Shown piece after piece: positions 35,009-45,113 of a stretch of 64,000 nt of DNA. The notes beneath the pieces are model-generated. The model did no database searches. It was given only the letters and a program-made list of their open reading frames with translations, and had not been told where the DNA came from. Numbering within the stretch: position 1 is the stretch's first letter; each line of letters begins with the position of its first letter. The translations under genes and the position numbers were made by a program. Origin of the DNA: an uncultured Actinomycetes bacterium (GTDB taxonomy: Bacteria; Actinomycetota; Thermoleophilia; Solirubrobacterales; Solirubrobacteraceae). The DNA is taken from positions 1 to 64,000 of the forward strand of contig CALAQT010000067.1 in assembly GCA_937888775.1 (NCBI GenBank), written 5' to 3'.

Positions 35009-35836
35009 ATGGCTAACAAGACATGGTTCATCACCGGTACGTCGCGCGGCTTTGGTCGCGAGTGGACGAAGGCCGCGCTGGAGCGCGGCGACCGCGTCGC
35101 CGCGACGGCGCGTGACACGAGCGCGCTGGACGACCTCCGGTCCGAGCACGGCGACGCGCTGCTCGCGCTGACCCTCGATGTCACCGACCGCGAGGCGGCG
35201 TTTGGCGCGGTGACGCACGCCCACGAGCATTTCGGCGGCTTGGACATCGTCGTCAACAACGCGGGCTACGGCCACTTCGGGATGGTCGAGGAGATCTCCG
35301 AGCAGGAGGCCCGGGCCCAGATCGAGACCAATCTGTTCGGCGCGCTGTGGGTCACGCAGGCCGCGCTGCCGTTCTTGCGCGAGCAGGGTAGCGGCCACAT
35401 CATTCAGGTGTCGTCGATCGGGGGTATCTCGGCGTTCCCGAGCGTTGGCATCTATCACGCCTCCAAGTGGGGGCTGGAGGGGATCAGTCAGGCACTTGCC
35501 CAGGAGGTCAAGGAGTTCGGGATCAACGTCACCCTCGTCGAGCCGGGTGGCTTCTCGACCGATTGGAGCGGTTCATCGTCCACGCGCTCCGAACCCAACC
35601 CCGTCTACGACGCGATGCGCGAACGCCAGCAGCAGCGGCGGGCGGGCAACGTCCCGGGTGACCCGGCCGCCTCGGCCCTCGCGATCATGCGCGTCGTCGA
35701 CGCCAACCCGCCGCCGCTGCGGGTGTTCTTCGGCACGGCACCACTTGGTATCGCCGAAAACGATTACGAAGGTCGCCTGGCAACCTGGCGCGAGTGGCAG
35801 CCGGTGGCTGAGCTAGCTCAAGGAGGCAGCGAGTAG
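35009..35836 (+). CDS. Short-chain dehydrogenase/reductase
   Basis: 275 residues, classical SDR. The NAD(P)-binding motif is TGTSRGFG (10-17 region), NNAGYG (N-A-G), a Ser in VSSIGGI, and the catalytic Y-x-x-x-K in YHASKWGLEG; PGG follows at the substrate loop (VEPGGFSTDWSG). The Arg after the first Ser-Arg motif suggests NADP preference. Substrate unknown. Confidence 0.88.
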   Translation: MANKTWFITGTSRGFGREWTKAALERGDRVAATARDTSALDDLRSEHGDALLALTLDVTDREAAFGAVTHAHEHFGGLDIVVNNAGYGHFGMVEEISEQEARAQIETNLFGALWVTQAALPFLREQGSGHIIQVSSIGGISAFPSVGIYHASKWGLEGISQALAQEVKEFGINVTLVEPGGFSTDWSGSSSTRSEPNPVYDAMRERQQQRRAGNVPGDPAASALAIMRVVDANPPPLRVFFGTAPLGIAENDYEGRLATWREWQPVAELAQGGSE

Positions 35837-36005
35837 TCGTCCAGAAAGGCATCCACAACCGGACGCCGCGAGGTAGCCAGCGACGGCGCGCTGACGGTGT
35901 CCGGAGAAGCTCGCCAGTGCGTCGCACAGACCAACGCTAACTGCGAAACACATCGGCGCGCGCGTAGCCGACGCCGAGCGGTGAAATTCAGATACCGTCT
36001 GGGCC

Positions 36006-36404
36006 GTGAGTAGACGACGCGTCGCACTTCTTCTCAGCGTTTTGACGGCGATGGTCTTCCCCGCTGTGGCCGTCGCACGGGTCGCAGTCCACGGGTCATC
36101 ACGTCACGCGATTATCAAAGCTGCAGTGAACCCTCCGCGCAGCGAGTACCCCTGTTACAACGCGTTCGTAGCTTCGAGAGGAGCCCCCTGGGCGATCGAA
36201 ACCGCGCCCGACTCGGACGTTCACAAGTCCGCCTGCCGCGAGATTCAGCCAGGCGGATTCACGATCCTGCGCTTCGCACATCATCGCTGGCGAGCGGTCA
36301 GCGCCGGCGATGAAGTCCGCTGTCCGTTCGCCAGCTACCCGCATCAGCCCACGATCCCGGGACGAATCCTTAAGCAGCTGACCGGCCACTACTGCGTCCA
36401 ATAG
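36006..36404 (+). CDS. Secreted hypothetical protein
   Basis: 132 residues from GTG. Signal peptide (RRRVALLLSVLTAMVFPAVA, cleavage near 24). The mature part has four Cys (YPCYNAF, SACREIQ, VRCPFAS, HYCVQ), likely two disulphides. No family is recognised. The 36.4-36.66 kb gap after it holds nothing obvious. Confidence 0.55.
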   Translation: MSRRRVALLLSVLTAMVFPAVAVARVAVHGSSRHAIIKAAVNPPRSEYPCYNAFVASRGAPWAIETAPDSDVHKSACREIQPGGFTILRFAHHRWRAVSAGDEVRCPFASYPHQPTIPGRILKQLTGHYCVQ

Positions 36405-36664
36405 GCCACCGGCGGACGCGGCGGGTCAGCTGCGGGCGACCAGGACAGCGCGTTCGATAGCGATCACACCAGACGCCCGAGACCCGTCAACCTGCCGCAA
36501 CGCGTTTCCGCGCGAGCGTACGCGTGCGAACCACCAGCGTACGCTCCCGAGCAGGCCGCGGAGGGCGTGCGGCGCCCGGGTCCTGGTCGTCTCAGTCCCT
36601 GACGACGAGCTGACGGCGGCCGGGTTCTGTGCCAGACGGCCGCCGCCGGAGCCGGGATGCGCGC

Positions 36665-36868
36665 CTACCTGAGCGTCGAGCGATCCCGGTCTCGTGCCTG
36701 TAGCGCAACGCGTGGGCGCCAGCTAACCGGGAGTCGACGCGAGAGGCGCTGGCCGACGGACGGGGGACGCTGCCATCGCTTGGGGTCAAGGTCTGCCCCG
36801 CAGAGCGCGCACCCGGCGGCAAAGGGGGTGACTCGCTCGCCGCAATGAGGACAGAATCCGGGATGCAT
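36665..36868 (-). CDS. Zinc-ribbon protein, possibly truncated
   Basis: 67 residues. MHPGFCPHCGERVTPFAAGC followed by ALCGADLDPKRW forms a CxxC...CxxC zinc ribbon. Related actinobacterial proteins continue into a membrane segment; here the C-terminus (VSWRPRVALQARDRDRSTLR) looks random, so the gene may be truncated or frameshifted. Confidence 0.5.
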   Translation of the reverse strand: MHPGFCPHCGERVTPFAAGCALCGADLDPKRWQRPPSVGQRLSRRLPVSWRPRVALQARDRDRSTLR

Positions 36869-37169
36869 GCGGCGAGGATGCCTGGCACGGCTGTAGCGCA
36901 GTTAAGCCGAATCGCAGTCGATCCGAAGAATCCGTCGATGGCCGCATCGCACCGGCCGGGGGCTCCAGGACGAGACTCCGGCGCCACGGGGCCGAGGCTG
37001 CTGGTCCGAGGTCGGCCGTCCGATGCCGAACGACCAGCGGACGCCGTGCGCCTCGCGGATTGCCTGACCCACTCAGGTCAGGGTGGACTCGTGCGGTTGC
37101 CGATGGTCTGAGGGTGCTGAGCTCGCTCGTATCATCCTGGGAGCATCTGGTTCTGACGCGGGACAGCAC

Positions 37170-37532
37170 GTGAACGACTACGACATCAAGCTCGACGACA
37201 AATTCGGGCAGCTCACGTTGATCGATCTCGCTCGGGAGGCGGCGGCTCACGAACCGTGGTTCAATCAGACGCTCACGACGGTCAATGACGCCGTGGTTCG
37301 GCTCGGGGTGCTGCAGGGCGAGTTCCATTGGCACAAGCACGACCGCGAAGACGAGTTCTTTCTCGTTCTCGACGGCGAGCTCGTGATCGAGGTGGAGGGC
37401 CGTGACGCGGTCAGGCTCGGCCCGCAGCAGGGCTTCACGATGCCGAAAGGGATCCTGCACAAGACCAGCGCTCCGACGCGCACCGTCGTCGTGATGGTCG
37501 AGCCGGCCGGCGTCGTGCCGACGGGCGACTGA
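37170..37532 (+). CDS. Cupin-domain protein
   Basis: 120 residues from GTG. A single small cupin: motif 1 HWHKHDREDEFFLVLDGELV (two His and Glu as metal ligands), motif 2 around GFTMPKGILHKT with the third His. Typical of small metal-binding cupins (isomerase or dioxygenase-like, or sugar-binding); the specific role is unknown. Upstream 36.87-37.17 kb shows no gene. Confidence 0.82.
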   Translation: MNDYDIKLDDKFGQLTLIDLAREAAAHEPWFNQTLTTVNDAVVRLGVLQGEFHWHKHDREDEFFLVLDGELVIEVEGRDAVRLGPQQGFTMPKGILHKTSAPTRTVVVMVEPAGVVPTGD

Positions 37533-38062
37533 CCGGCCTCGATATCACCTCCGGCTCCAGCGCCCTTGCCTCTCCACCCGCTCACTGGACGCGTGAGCAC
37601 CGAACGCCGACGTCGACCAGCGCAGCGCCGCCAGAGGGGTCGATGCGGATGAGATGAGCCCCCCAATCGCGCGTCCGCAAGCCAACTTCTTGCGAACGCG
37701 TTCGAGGGACCCGGATCTGGCCGCGAGCAGGGCTCCCTCCGCATTCGCGGCTTAGCTCCGGTGGTCGCCGAAAGCGCAGCGGACTCGCGGTGGCGCGAAA
37801 TCGACGCGATGCGACCCCGACCACCGTGCCCGTCGCGGCCGGCGTGTCGCATCCGGCATCGTCTGATCGGATCGCTCCGAGGCCGACGTTTGCGCGATCG
37901 AGGCGTGCCTCGGGTGACCGCCCGGGGTGCGCGAGCCGGCACCAGCCGAGTGGTGACGCTGATGCCGGGTTTACTATGGATGCCAGACAGTCGGATCGAC
38001 GGATAGTGTCGGCCGGGTGGCGACGCTTGGTCGGTCGCAGTGGCGTGTGGAGGAGGATCGCG
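37533..38062. other. Intergenic, no secure gene
   Basis: 530 bp before the repeat-protein gene. A minus-strand coding-like end (WGAHLIRIDPSGGAALVDVG) near 37582-37670 may be a remnant; nothing else is seen. Confidence 0.35.
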
Positions 38063-39337
38063 ATGCAGGGCGTGCGGGCCGGTGCAATCGTTTCGGCGGC
38101 CGTGGTGGCGGCCGCGTTGATGCCGGCGCTCGCTGTCGGAGTGGGCAGGTCGCTCGTTTCGAGCGCGGACGCGCTGGCGGGGCGGGGCGACCTCTCCGGG
38201 GTGTCGTGCGTGTCGGTGGGCGCGTGCATCGCCGTCGGCGACATGAAGAACGGCGCGGGCACCAAGGTGACGTTGGCGGAGCGGTGGAACGGGAGGCGCT
38301 GGTCGGTCCAGGCCACCCCTAACCCGGCCGGTGCGCTCAGCGCCGACCTGGGCGGGGTGTCGTGCGTGTCGGCTGACGCGTGCACCGCCGTCGGCGAGGA
38401 CGAGAACCGCGCGGGCTACACCGTGACGCTGGTGGAGCGGTGGAGCGGGAGGCGCTGGGCGATCCAGGCCAGCCCCAACCCGAGCCGAGACGGCTACCCG
38501 AGCGGCCACCTGTACGGGGTGTCGTGCGAGGCGATGGACGCGTGCATCGCCGTCGGCGACGGCACGGGCGCCACGGGCACCCTGGCGACTTTGGCGGAGT
38601 GGTGGGATGGGACGAGCTGGACGATCCAGGCCGCCCCCAACCCGGCGGCCGGCGCGCAAACGAGCCACCTGACCAGCCAGCTGTTCGGTGCCTCGTGCGT
38701 GTCGTCGGGCGCGTGCACCGCCGTCGGGGTAGACGAGAACAGCGGGGTCGGCGTAGACGAGAACAGCGGGGGCCCCGAGGTGACGTTGGCGGAGCGGTGG
38801 GATGGAACGAGCTGGGCGATCCAGTCCATCCCCGACCCAGCCGGCGACCTGGACAATGTCGACCTCACTGGGGTGTCGTGCGTGACGGCGGGCGCGTGCA
38901 CCGCCGTCGGCGACTCCACCAACGGCGGGGGCGCCCAGGCGACGTTGGCAGAGCGCTGGGATGGAACGAGCTGGGCGATCCAGTCCACCCCCAACCCAGC
39001 CGGCGCTCGACGCAGCCCGACGACCGGGTTCAACGGCGTGTCGTGCGTGTCAGCGCACGCGTGCACCGCCGTCGGCGCCCACACCGACCGCGCGGGAACG
39101 TTCGTGACGCTGGCGGAGCGGTGGAACGGGCGGCGCTGGACGATCCAGGCCATCCCCAACCCGGCAGGCGCCAACCCGACCGGCGCTCAGGACAGCGGCC
39201 TCAACGGGGTGTCGTGCGCGTCGGCGCAAGCGTGCGTCGCTGTCGGCTCCGGCTATGACCGCGCGGGCACGGAGGTGACGCTGGCGGAGCGGTGGAACGG
39301 GAGGCGCTGGACGATCCAGGCGACCCCCCCAACCTAG
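38063..39337 (+). CDS. Secreted seven-repeat protein (GVSC..ACTAVG repeats)
   Basis: 424 residues from ATG after GGAGGAGG. Signal peptide to ~residue 28, then seven repeats of ~52-60 residues, each with a pattern like GVSCVSxxACTAVG, a variable loop, VTLAERWNG and WxIQxTPNPAG. Each repeat has two Cys, probably a disulphide. Repeat 4 has an internal duplication (VDENSGVGVDENSG). Repeats of this type are abundant in secreted proteins of Solirubrobacterales and suggest a beta-propeller. Function unknown; surface or adhesive role is inferred. Confidence 0.75.
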   Translation: MQGVRAGAIVSAAVVAAALMPALAVGVGRSLVSSADALAGRGDLSGVSCVSVGACIAVGDMKNGAGTKVTLAERWNGRRWSVQATPNPAGALSADLGGVSCVSADACTAVGEDENRAGYTVTLVERWSGRRWAIQASPNPSRDGYPSGHLYGVSCEAMDACIAVGDGTGATGTLATLAEWWDGTSWTIQAAPNPAAGAQTSHLTSQLFGASCVSSGACTAVGVDENSGVGVDENSGGPEVTLAERWDGTSWAIQSIPDPAGDLDNVDLTGVSCVTAGACTAVGDSTNGGGAQATLAERWDGTSWAIQSTPNPAGARRSPTTGFNGVSCVSAHACTAVGAHTDRAGTFVTLAERWNGRRWTIQAIPNPAGANPTGAQDSGLNGVSCASAQACVAVGSGYDRAGTEVTLAERWNGRRWTIQATPPT

Positions 39338-39685
39338 CGCCGATGCTCGTATCCGAGCGGCAGACGCTCATGGCTGTCGAGCCGTCGCCGCAGACTGCCG
39401 ACCGCCGCGTTGCCCATGCATCGTCGGGATTCTGCACAGCTCGGCGCGCGCCCTGGTTTTCAGTGACCAGCAAGGCTCGTCTCACAAGCGCAACGTTGGG
39501 CGGACGCGGCGCAACGATCGACAGCTGGCAGGAAGTCTCGCTGTTGGTCAGCTCGGCAGGATCTGCATGGTCTTTGGCGGAAAGGCTCGCAACCGATGCT
39601 CTGCGGTCGTCACAGCGACCGAAATTTCCTGCGGATAGCGGCTGTCTGCGGCGTGGCTCAGCTCGGTTCTGGCGGTTGCGGTGGG
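39338..39685. other. Intergenic, no gene seen
   Basis: Convergent gap between the repeat-protein gene and the Clp_N-like gene; no clear hairpin. Confidence 0.35.
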
Positions 39686-40042
39686 TCATCGGCTCGACTG
39701 GGGGATGCCGAGCTGCCTGCGGATTTCCTGGATCACTGCCGGCTGTACGGTTGTGCGCGCCTGCGCTTGTTCGCGAAGCTCGCGCTCTTGAGCGCGCAGC
39801 TGAGCCACGTTCTCGATGGCCTGCTCTTTGGCTTGAGTCAGCTTCTGAATCTCCCGGGCGAGTTCATCCTCGGCCAGCGCCCGAGCCCGGAGGCGATCGA
39901 CCACGCCAGGCAGCCGGTCGAGGTCTATCCCGAGCTCGCGCAGCGCCTGAGCGGCGAGCGTGTCCGGCGCGCAGGCGAACGCAAGCAGTAGATCCCCGGC
40001 GTCGGGCGCGCGCTGGCGCTCGCGGCGGATCTCTGCGGCCAA
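39686..40042 (-). CDS. Clp N-terminal-domain-like protein with coiled-coil tail
   Basis: About 118 residues; the start is uncertain (TTG 40042, or a non-ATG codon up to the TAG at 40091). The first part (RRERQRAPDAGDLLLAFACA, DTLAAQALRELGIDLDRL) matches a Clp_N repeat. The second is a coiled coil (EIQKLTQAKEQAIENVAQLR). It lies directly after the ClpC-N gene on the same strand and may regulate or be regulated with it. Confidence 0.55.
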   Translation of the reverse strand: MAAEIRRERQRAPDAGDLLLAFACAPDTLAAQALRELGIDLDRLPGVVDRLRARALAEDELAREIQKLTQAKEQAIENVAQLRAQERELREQAQARTTVQPAVIQEIRRQLGIPQSSR

Positions 40043-40090
40043 GTCATCCAGGACTGCGCCCAGCCCACCGAACCAGGCCTGATCGATCGC

Positions 40091-40645
<555 letters not shown>

Positions 40646-40706
40646 GGCCGTACCGTCTCAGCAACGAACCTTGATTGCAACACCTTGCCGATTCGGCGGC
40701 GCGGCG

Positions 40707-41381
40707 CTAGGGGAGAAGCGGCACGCCGGCCGCTAGGACCAGCACTGAGCTGCGGGCGCTGTTCAACTCATTGCGGACGTCACCGCCGACCACGACATGG
40801 CCGGACGGTGCGCTCGGTTGCGAGCCGACGACAATCAGGTCTACCGGCTCGCCGCGCGACTCACGAAGCGTTGCCCCGAGTTTCGCTACCAGCGCGCCCG
40901 CGGTCTCGCGCGCGACATCGTTGGTCGGGCCGGCGAGAGGCACAGCGATCGATCCGATTGCGCCATTGAGCTGCGCCCGCAGACCAGCGACCGCGATGGC
41001 AACGGCCACCGAACCACCGTCAAGGAGGTGCTGAGCGGATGTGCCAGGCTCGACGTGACCGGGGGCGGTCCGGTAGTCAGAGCCAAACACGACCACCGAC
41101 GCTCCCTCACTCTCGGCCAGCTGCCCCAAGCCGGCTCCGGTCGAGGCACCGATGACGACATGGCGGGCGATGTCCGCGTCGCCCAACATTGCGGCGCCGT
41201 GCTCGAGGCGCTGTTCGGCGTCATGCTGGGCCAGCTCCTCTCGGCGTGGGTCAAATTCCCGAGAGTGGCGCACGTATGCCAGCGCCAACGTGAAACCGGC
41301 CCGTGCCAGCATCTTGCCCAGCGCAAGCGCGTCGTCATCATTGGGAGTTCCGTCATAAGAGATGATCACGTTGGCGCTCAT
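40707..41381 (-). CDS. Universal stress protein, tandem UspA-like
   Basis: 224 residues from ATG (MSANVIISYDGTPNDDDALA). Two Usp-like halves: the first ends ASVVVFGSDYRTAPGHVEPG and the second ends PVDLIVVGSQPSAPSGHVVV, then NSARSSVLVLAAG. The GS..R.. and H loop patterns are like ATP-binding G-2x-G-9x-G(S/T) motifs, but imperfect. It follows the ClpC-N gene on the same strand. Confidence 0.72.
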   Translation of the reverse strand: MSANVIISYDGTPNDDDALALGKMLARAGFTLALAYVRHSREFDPRREELAQHDAEQRLEHGAAMLGDADIARHVVIGASTGAGLGQLAESEGASVVVFGSDYRTAPGHVEPGTSAQHLLDGGSVAVAIAVAGLRAQLNGAIGSIAVPLAGPTNDVARETAGALVAKLGATLRESRGEPVDLIVVGSQPSAPSGHVVVGGDVRNELNSARSSVLVLAAGVPLLP

Positions 41382-41685
41382 AGGGCAATCCTGCGACCCA
41401 GTATCGCGCACGCGGCGGCCGCACGGATCGCGATCGGGTCGCTGGTCGCCAACCACGCCGGGTCGTCTCCTCCGGTGTCACGGAAGGCACGCCCAGGTCC
41501 CAGAGCAGTCGATCAGCGGCCGCTCCCGAGCTCCGCTGCGGTGCTCCACGCTCGGGCGCGCCGTCGCGTCTCACTGCCCAACGGCCAGCGGACGGTCCCG
41601 GCCGTCCGCCGAGGCCGTCTCGCGGGCGTCGAGCGCGTCCGCAGACCAACCTCTGCGGACATCGCGTCGTGAGACGCGACGGGGT

Positions 41686-42228
41686 CTAACTCTGGTTTAG
41701 CGATAGTGGCATCCCATTGGGGATACACCGCTTGATCGCTGACTGGAAGGCTGGCGCGTTCTGGTCGATCCCGGGCGGGAGGTGGAAGCCGCCGTTCGCG
41801 GCCGGGTCGGGCATGTTCGCCATGCCGTGGGCGCGTACGCAGGCGGCGAACTTCACCAGCTGGGCGTGCTGCGCGGCGCTGACGGGCTGGTTGCCCGGTC
41901 CCTGGCTCCCGGGCGGCAGCAACTTCTCGCACGCATGCTGGGCCGAGTTGAACGCGGGTGATTGCGCGACCGATGCCGACACTCCCTGGCTGACGCCAAC
42001 GCCGAGGGCGGAGCGCTTGAGCGTTGGGTCCTGGAAGCCCGGGAGACGGTGCGCGCGCATGCACTGCGCGAACGCCACCTGTTTCGCGAGCGCGTGGCTC
42101 ACGAACTGCTTGGCGGACTGTGTCGCGGTTGGCGAGTTCGATCCGCAGCTGGCGATCGCGACGCTGGCCGCCACCGCAACGGTCGCCAGCGTCGGCCGAC
42201 GCCGGCCCGGTCCACTGATGCAATCCAT
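41686..42228 (-). CDS. CMRxHG-type lipoprotein A
   Basis: 180 residues. Signal peptide with lipobox (AASVAIASC, Cys near 28). Two internal repeats with Cys and MPDP-like ends: FAQCMRAHRLPGFQDPT and FAACVRAHGMANMPDP. A paralogue is at 44547-45113. It is divergent from the adjacent two-component system, and such lipoproteins are often found near envelope sensor or efflux loci in actinobacteria. Function unknown. RBS AAGGAG. Confidence 0.75.
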   Translation of the reverse strand: MDCISGPGRRRPTLATVAVAASVAIASCGSNSPTATQSAKQFVSHALAKQVAFAQCMRAHRLPGFQDPTLKRSALGVGVSQGVSASVAQSPAFNSAQHACEKLLPPGSQGPGNQPVSAAQHAQLVKFAACVRAHGMANMPDPAANGGFHLPPGIDQNAPAFQSAIKRCIPNGMPLSLNQS

Positions 42229-42338
42229 CTCGTCTCCTTGAGTTGCTGTGCAGTGGCTTGTACGCGGGGGCGGGTTTCGGCAACGTATCGCAGCGCTGAT
42301 ACCGCGCCGAAACCGGCGAGGATTACTCTGGCCCGACG

Positions 42339-42992
42339 ATGCGAGTGCTGGTGATCGAGGACGACGAGGAGCTGGCCGAGACGGTCGCCGCCGGGCTGCG
42401 CAACGCCCGGATGGCGGTCGACGTGGCGCTCGACGGGACCGCCGGACTCTCCCGCGCACGGGTCAACGAGTACGACGTGATCCTGGTCGACCGCGACCTG
42501 CCCGGGCTGCACGGAGACAAGGTGTGCGCGGAGCTGGTCGGCAGCGGCTCCCGAAGTCGCGTGTTAATGCTGACCGCCGCCGCGAGCACGTCGGACCTGA
42601 TCGAGGGGCTTGGGCTCGGGGCCGACGACTATCTCGGCAAGCCGTTCGATTTCGGGGAGCTGGTCGCACGCGTCGTCGCGCTCGCGCGCCGCGCGCAGCC
42701 GTCGGTACCACCGCAGCTGAGGCATGGCGACGTGACCGTCGACACGGCGGAGCGGCGTGCGTCGCGCGGCGGACGCTCGCTCGAGCTGGCGCCGAAGGAG
42801 TTCGGCGTGCTCGAGCTGCTGCTTGCCTCGCAGGGACGGTGTGTGTCTGCCGAGGAGTTGCTCGCGCGCGTCTGGGACGAGGAGGCGGACCCGTTCACGA
42901 ACGCCGTCAAGATCACGATCAGCCGCCTGCGAGCGAAGCTCGGCGATCCGCCGATGATCGAGACGGTCGCGAAATACGGGTATCGGATCTGA
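42339..42992 (+). CDS. OmpR-family response regulator
   Basis: 217 residues. Receiver with acidic EDDEE near 8-12, phosphoacceptor Asp in LVDRDLPGLHGDKVC (~51) and Lys in GKPFDFGEL. The winged helix contains LAPKEFGVLELLLASQGRCV and NAVKITISRLRAKLGDPPMI, GYRI at the end. Overlaps the kinase start by one base (TGATG), forming a classical two-gene operon. Confidence 0.92.
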   Translation: MRVLVIEDDEELAETVAAGLRNARMAVDVALDGTAGLSRARVNEYDVILVDRDLPGLHGDKVCAELVGSGSRSRVLMLTAAASTSDLIEGLGLGADDYLGKPFDFGELVARVVALARRAQPSVPPQLRHGDVTVDTAERRASRGGRSLELAPKEFGVLELLLASQGRCVSAEELLARVWDEEADPFTNAVKITISRLRAKLGDPPMIETVAKYGYRI

Positions 42993-44125
42993 TGGTCTCG
43001 GCGGCCGGTGACGCTCGTGTTAGCTGGCGGTCGCGGCTGCCGCGACGGACAGTTCGGATGCAGCTGACGGCGCTATACGCGCTGGTGCTGTCGGCCTCGG
43101 GCGCGGCCGTGCTCGGGATCACGATCGTGCTCGCGTTCGGCTTGCGCGCGACGTCGGTGCAGTCCGTCACGGGAGCGGTTCGCTCCAACCAGTTCTCCCG
43201 TGACTTCGTTGCGATCATGATCGGCGGCGGCATCGCGCTCGCGATCGTGGCGGTCGCGTCGGTGTGGGTCGCCTGGCTGCTCGCCGGACGGGTATTGAGT
43301 CCGCTGCGCTCGATCACATCAGCGGCTCGGGACATCTCCGCGACCAGCCTCGACCGGCGGCTCGCGCTCGACGGTCCCGATGACGAGCTCAAGGAGCTCG
43401 GCGACACGTTCGACGGCCTGCTGGAACGGCTCGACGCGTCGTTCTCGGCTCAGCGGCAGTTCATTGCTAACGCCTCCCACGAGCTGCGAACGCCGCTGGC
43501 GCGCTTGAAGACTCTGACCCAGGTCGCGCTGTCGGACCCGAGCGCCGATGTCGCCTCGCTGCGAGCGGCGCACGAGCGCGTGCTCGCGTCCGAGCAGCAG
43601 CTCGAGCTGCTGATCGAAGCGCTGCTGACGCTCGCCGAGGGCGAGCAGACGTCGGGCCGGCGCGCACAGATGGATCTGGGGAATGTCGCGGCGCGGGTGC
43701 TAGACGGCCGTACAGCGGAGATCGAGGGCAGCGGGCTGCGCCTCGACGCCTCTCTCGAGCCGACGGCCGCGACGGGCGACCCGCGACTGGTCGAGCGACT
43801 GGTGGACAACCTCGTCGACAACGCGATCCGTCACAACGAGCACGACGGCTGGATCGAGGTCAGCACTAGTGGCGGGGCCGTGTCCGTCGCCAACGGCGGC
43901 GCGCCGATCTCAGCTGAAGAGCTCGAGCGGATCAAGCAGCCGTTCGGCCGCGGCGCCGGCGAGCGGCGGGGCCGTGCCGACGGTCACGGGCTGGGCCTGT
44001 CGATCGTGCAGGCAATCGCCGCCGCGCACGGCGCCGTGATCTCGGTGAGCGCGCCCGGCGACGGCGGCCTGCGCGTCGAGGTTCAGTTTCCGGCCGACTT
44101 GCCACGCTCCGAGAGCGGCGCCTGA
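42992..44125 (+). CDS. Sensor histidine kinase
   Basis: 377 residues. TM helix 1 (~25-47), short periplasmic loop, TM helix 2 (~68-92), HAMP (LAGRVLSPLRSITSAARDIS), HisKA with the phospho-His in NASHELRTPLARL, HATPase_c with DNLVDNAIRHN (N box) and GRADGHGLGLSIVQAIAAAH (G box). All core motifs are present. Partner of the regulator at 42339. The flanking paralogous lipoproteins are likely targets or sensory partners (inference). Confidence 0.92.
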   Translation: MVSAAGDARVSWRSRLPRRTVRMQLTALYALVLSASGAAVLGITIVLAFGLRATSVQSVTGAVRSNQFSRDFVAIMIGGGIALAIVAVASVWVAWLLAGRVLSPLRSITSAARDISATSLDRRLALDGPDDELKELGDTFDGLLERLDASFSAQRQFIANASHELRTPLARLKTLTQVALSDPSADVASLRAAHERVLASEQQLELLIEALLTLAEGEQTSGRRAQMDLGNVAARVLDGRTAEIEGSGLRLDASLEPTAATGDPRLVERLVDNLVDNAIRHNEHDGWIEVSTSGGAVSVANGGAPISAEELERIKQPFGRGAGERRGRADGHGLGLSIVQAIAAAHGAVISVSAPGDGGLRVEVQFPADLPRSESGA

Positions 44126-44546
44126 AAACGGGAGCCACGCCCGGCAACCTCGTCGACCCCGGCGGCGTCCTGACGAGGAGCCTGTTCGACTCAGACGTCG
44201 CCTTCTGCACCGCCAAGGGCACAAGTCGGACGTGCTCGGACAGCGGTTCCGCCGCGTCCGGCGGGCGAGGTTGTTGGCGCGCAGGCCCCCGACGTCTCTC
44301 GACATCGACCTCGACAACCGGCTCGAGGCCACGATCAGGCCACGTCCGTAGCACCCCCAACCACCGAACGGCAGCCCAAGCACCGAGTGGATGCCGCCAC
44401 TTGCCCCCTTTCCCCGCCGCAGGCGTACCCAGCTGCTTCCCGGAAGCTGCCCGCTGCCGCGCGAGCACCAGGGGACAAGTTCGCCCCGTCGGCGGCCACG
44501 CCGGCGCCGAAACCTGAGGCTGGCGAGGATACTTCAGCGAGCGAGT
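44126..44546. other. Intergenic, no gene seen
   Basis: 420 bp between the kinase and the second lipoprotein gene, which are convergent. No supported frame. Confidence 0.4.
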
Positions 44547-45113
44547 TCACGGCCCGACGGTGATGCGTTGCCCGCTCCCGCCGACCCCGCACGCTGCCGC
44601 GGCCTGCTTGAACGCCGGTGATTGGGGGTTGACCCCGCCAAGACCGGCATTGATCTGGCCGCCCGAGAACGTCGGGTCGGGGAAGTTCGGCACGCCGTGC
44701 GTGCGCATGCACTCCGCGTTGGCGATCGCCGCGACCTTCTGGCTCTCAGAGACCGCCGGCGGCGGGCCGCCGGGCGGTAGATACTCCTTGCAAGCCTTTT
44801 CCGCGTGGATCAGCGCCGGGCCGCCGAACGGGATCCCCATCACGACCATCGAGTCGCTGGAGGTCACGATCAGGCCACCGGGGAATCCGACACCACCACC
44901 GTTCGGCCCCGCACGCGGGTCTGGGAAGCCCGAGACGCCGTTGGCGCGCATGCACCGAGACATCGCAGCCGGCGAGCTCCTCGGTCCGTACGGACTGGAC
45001 GAGCCGCTGGGTTTGGAGCTCGAGGCGCCACAAGCACCGATCACCACGGAGAAGCTCACGACGATGGCGGCGATCGACCAGGTGTGGCGGTGGTTGTTCG
45101 GTTCCGTCGACAT
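44547..45113 (-). CDS. CMRxHG-type lipoprotein B
   Basis: 188 residues. Signal peptide with lipobox near VVIGACG (Cys ~28). Two repeats: MSRCMRANGVSGFPDPRAGP and NAECMRTHGVPNFPDPTFSG; PPGGPPPAV follows the KACKEYLPPG segment. Paralogue of 41686-42228 in domain order and length, located on the other side of the two-component operon. Function unknown. Confidence 0.75.
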   Translation of the reverse strand: MSTEPNNHRHTWSIAAIVVSFSVVIGACGASSSKPSGSSSPYGPRSSPAAMSRCMRANGVSGFPDPRAGPNGGGVGFPGGLIVTSSDSMVVMGIPFGGPALIHAEKACKEYLPPGGPPPAVSESQKVAAIANAECMRTHGVPNFPDPTFSGGQINAGLGGVNPQSPAFKQAAAACGVGGSGQRITVGP

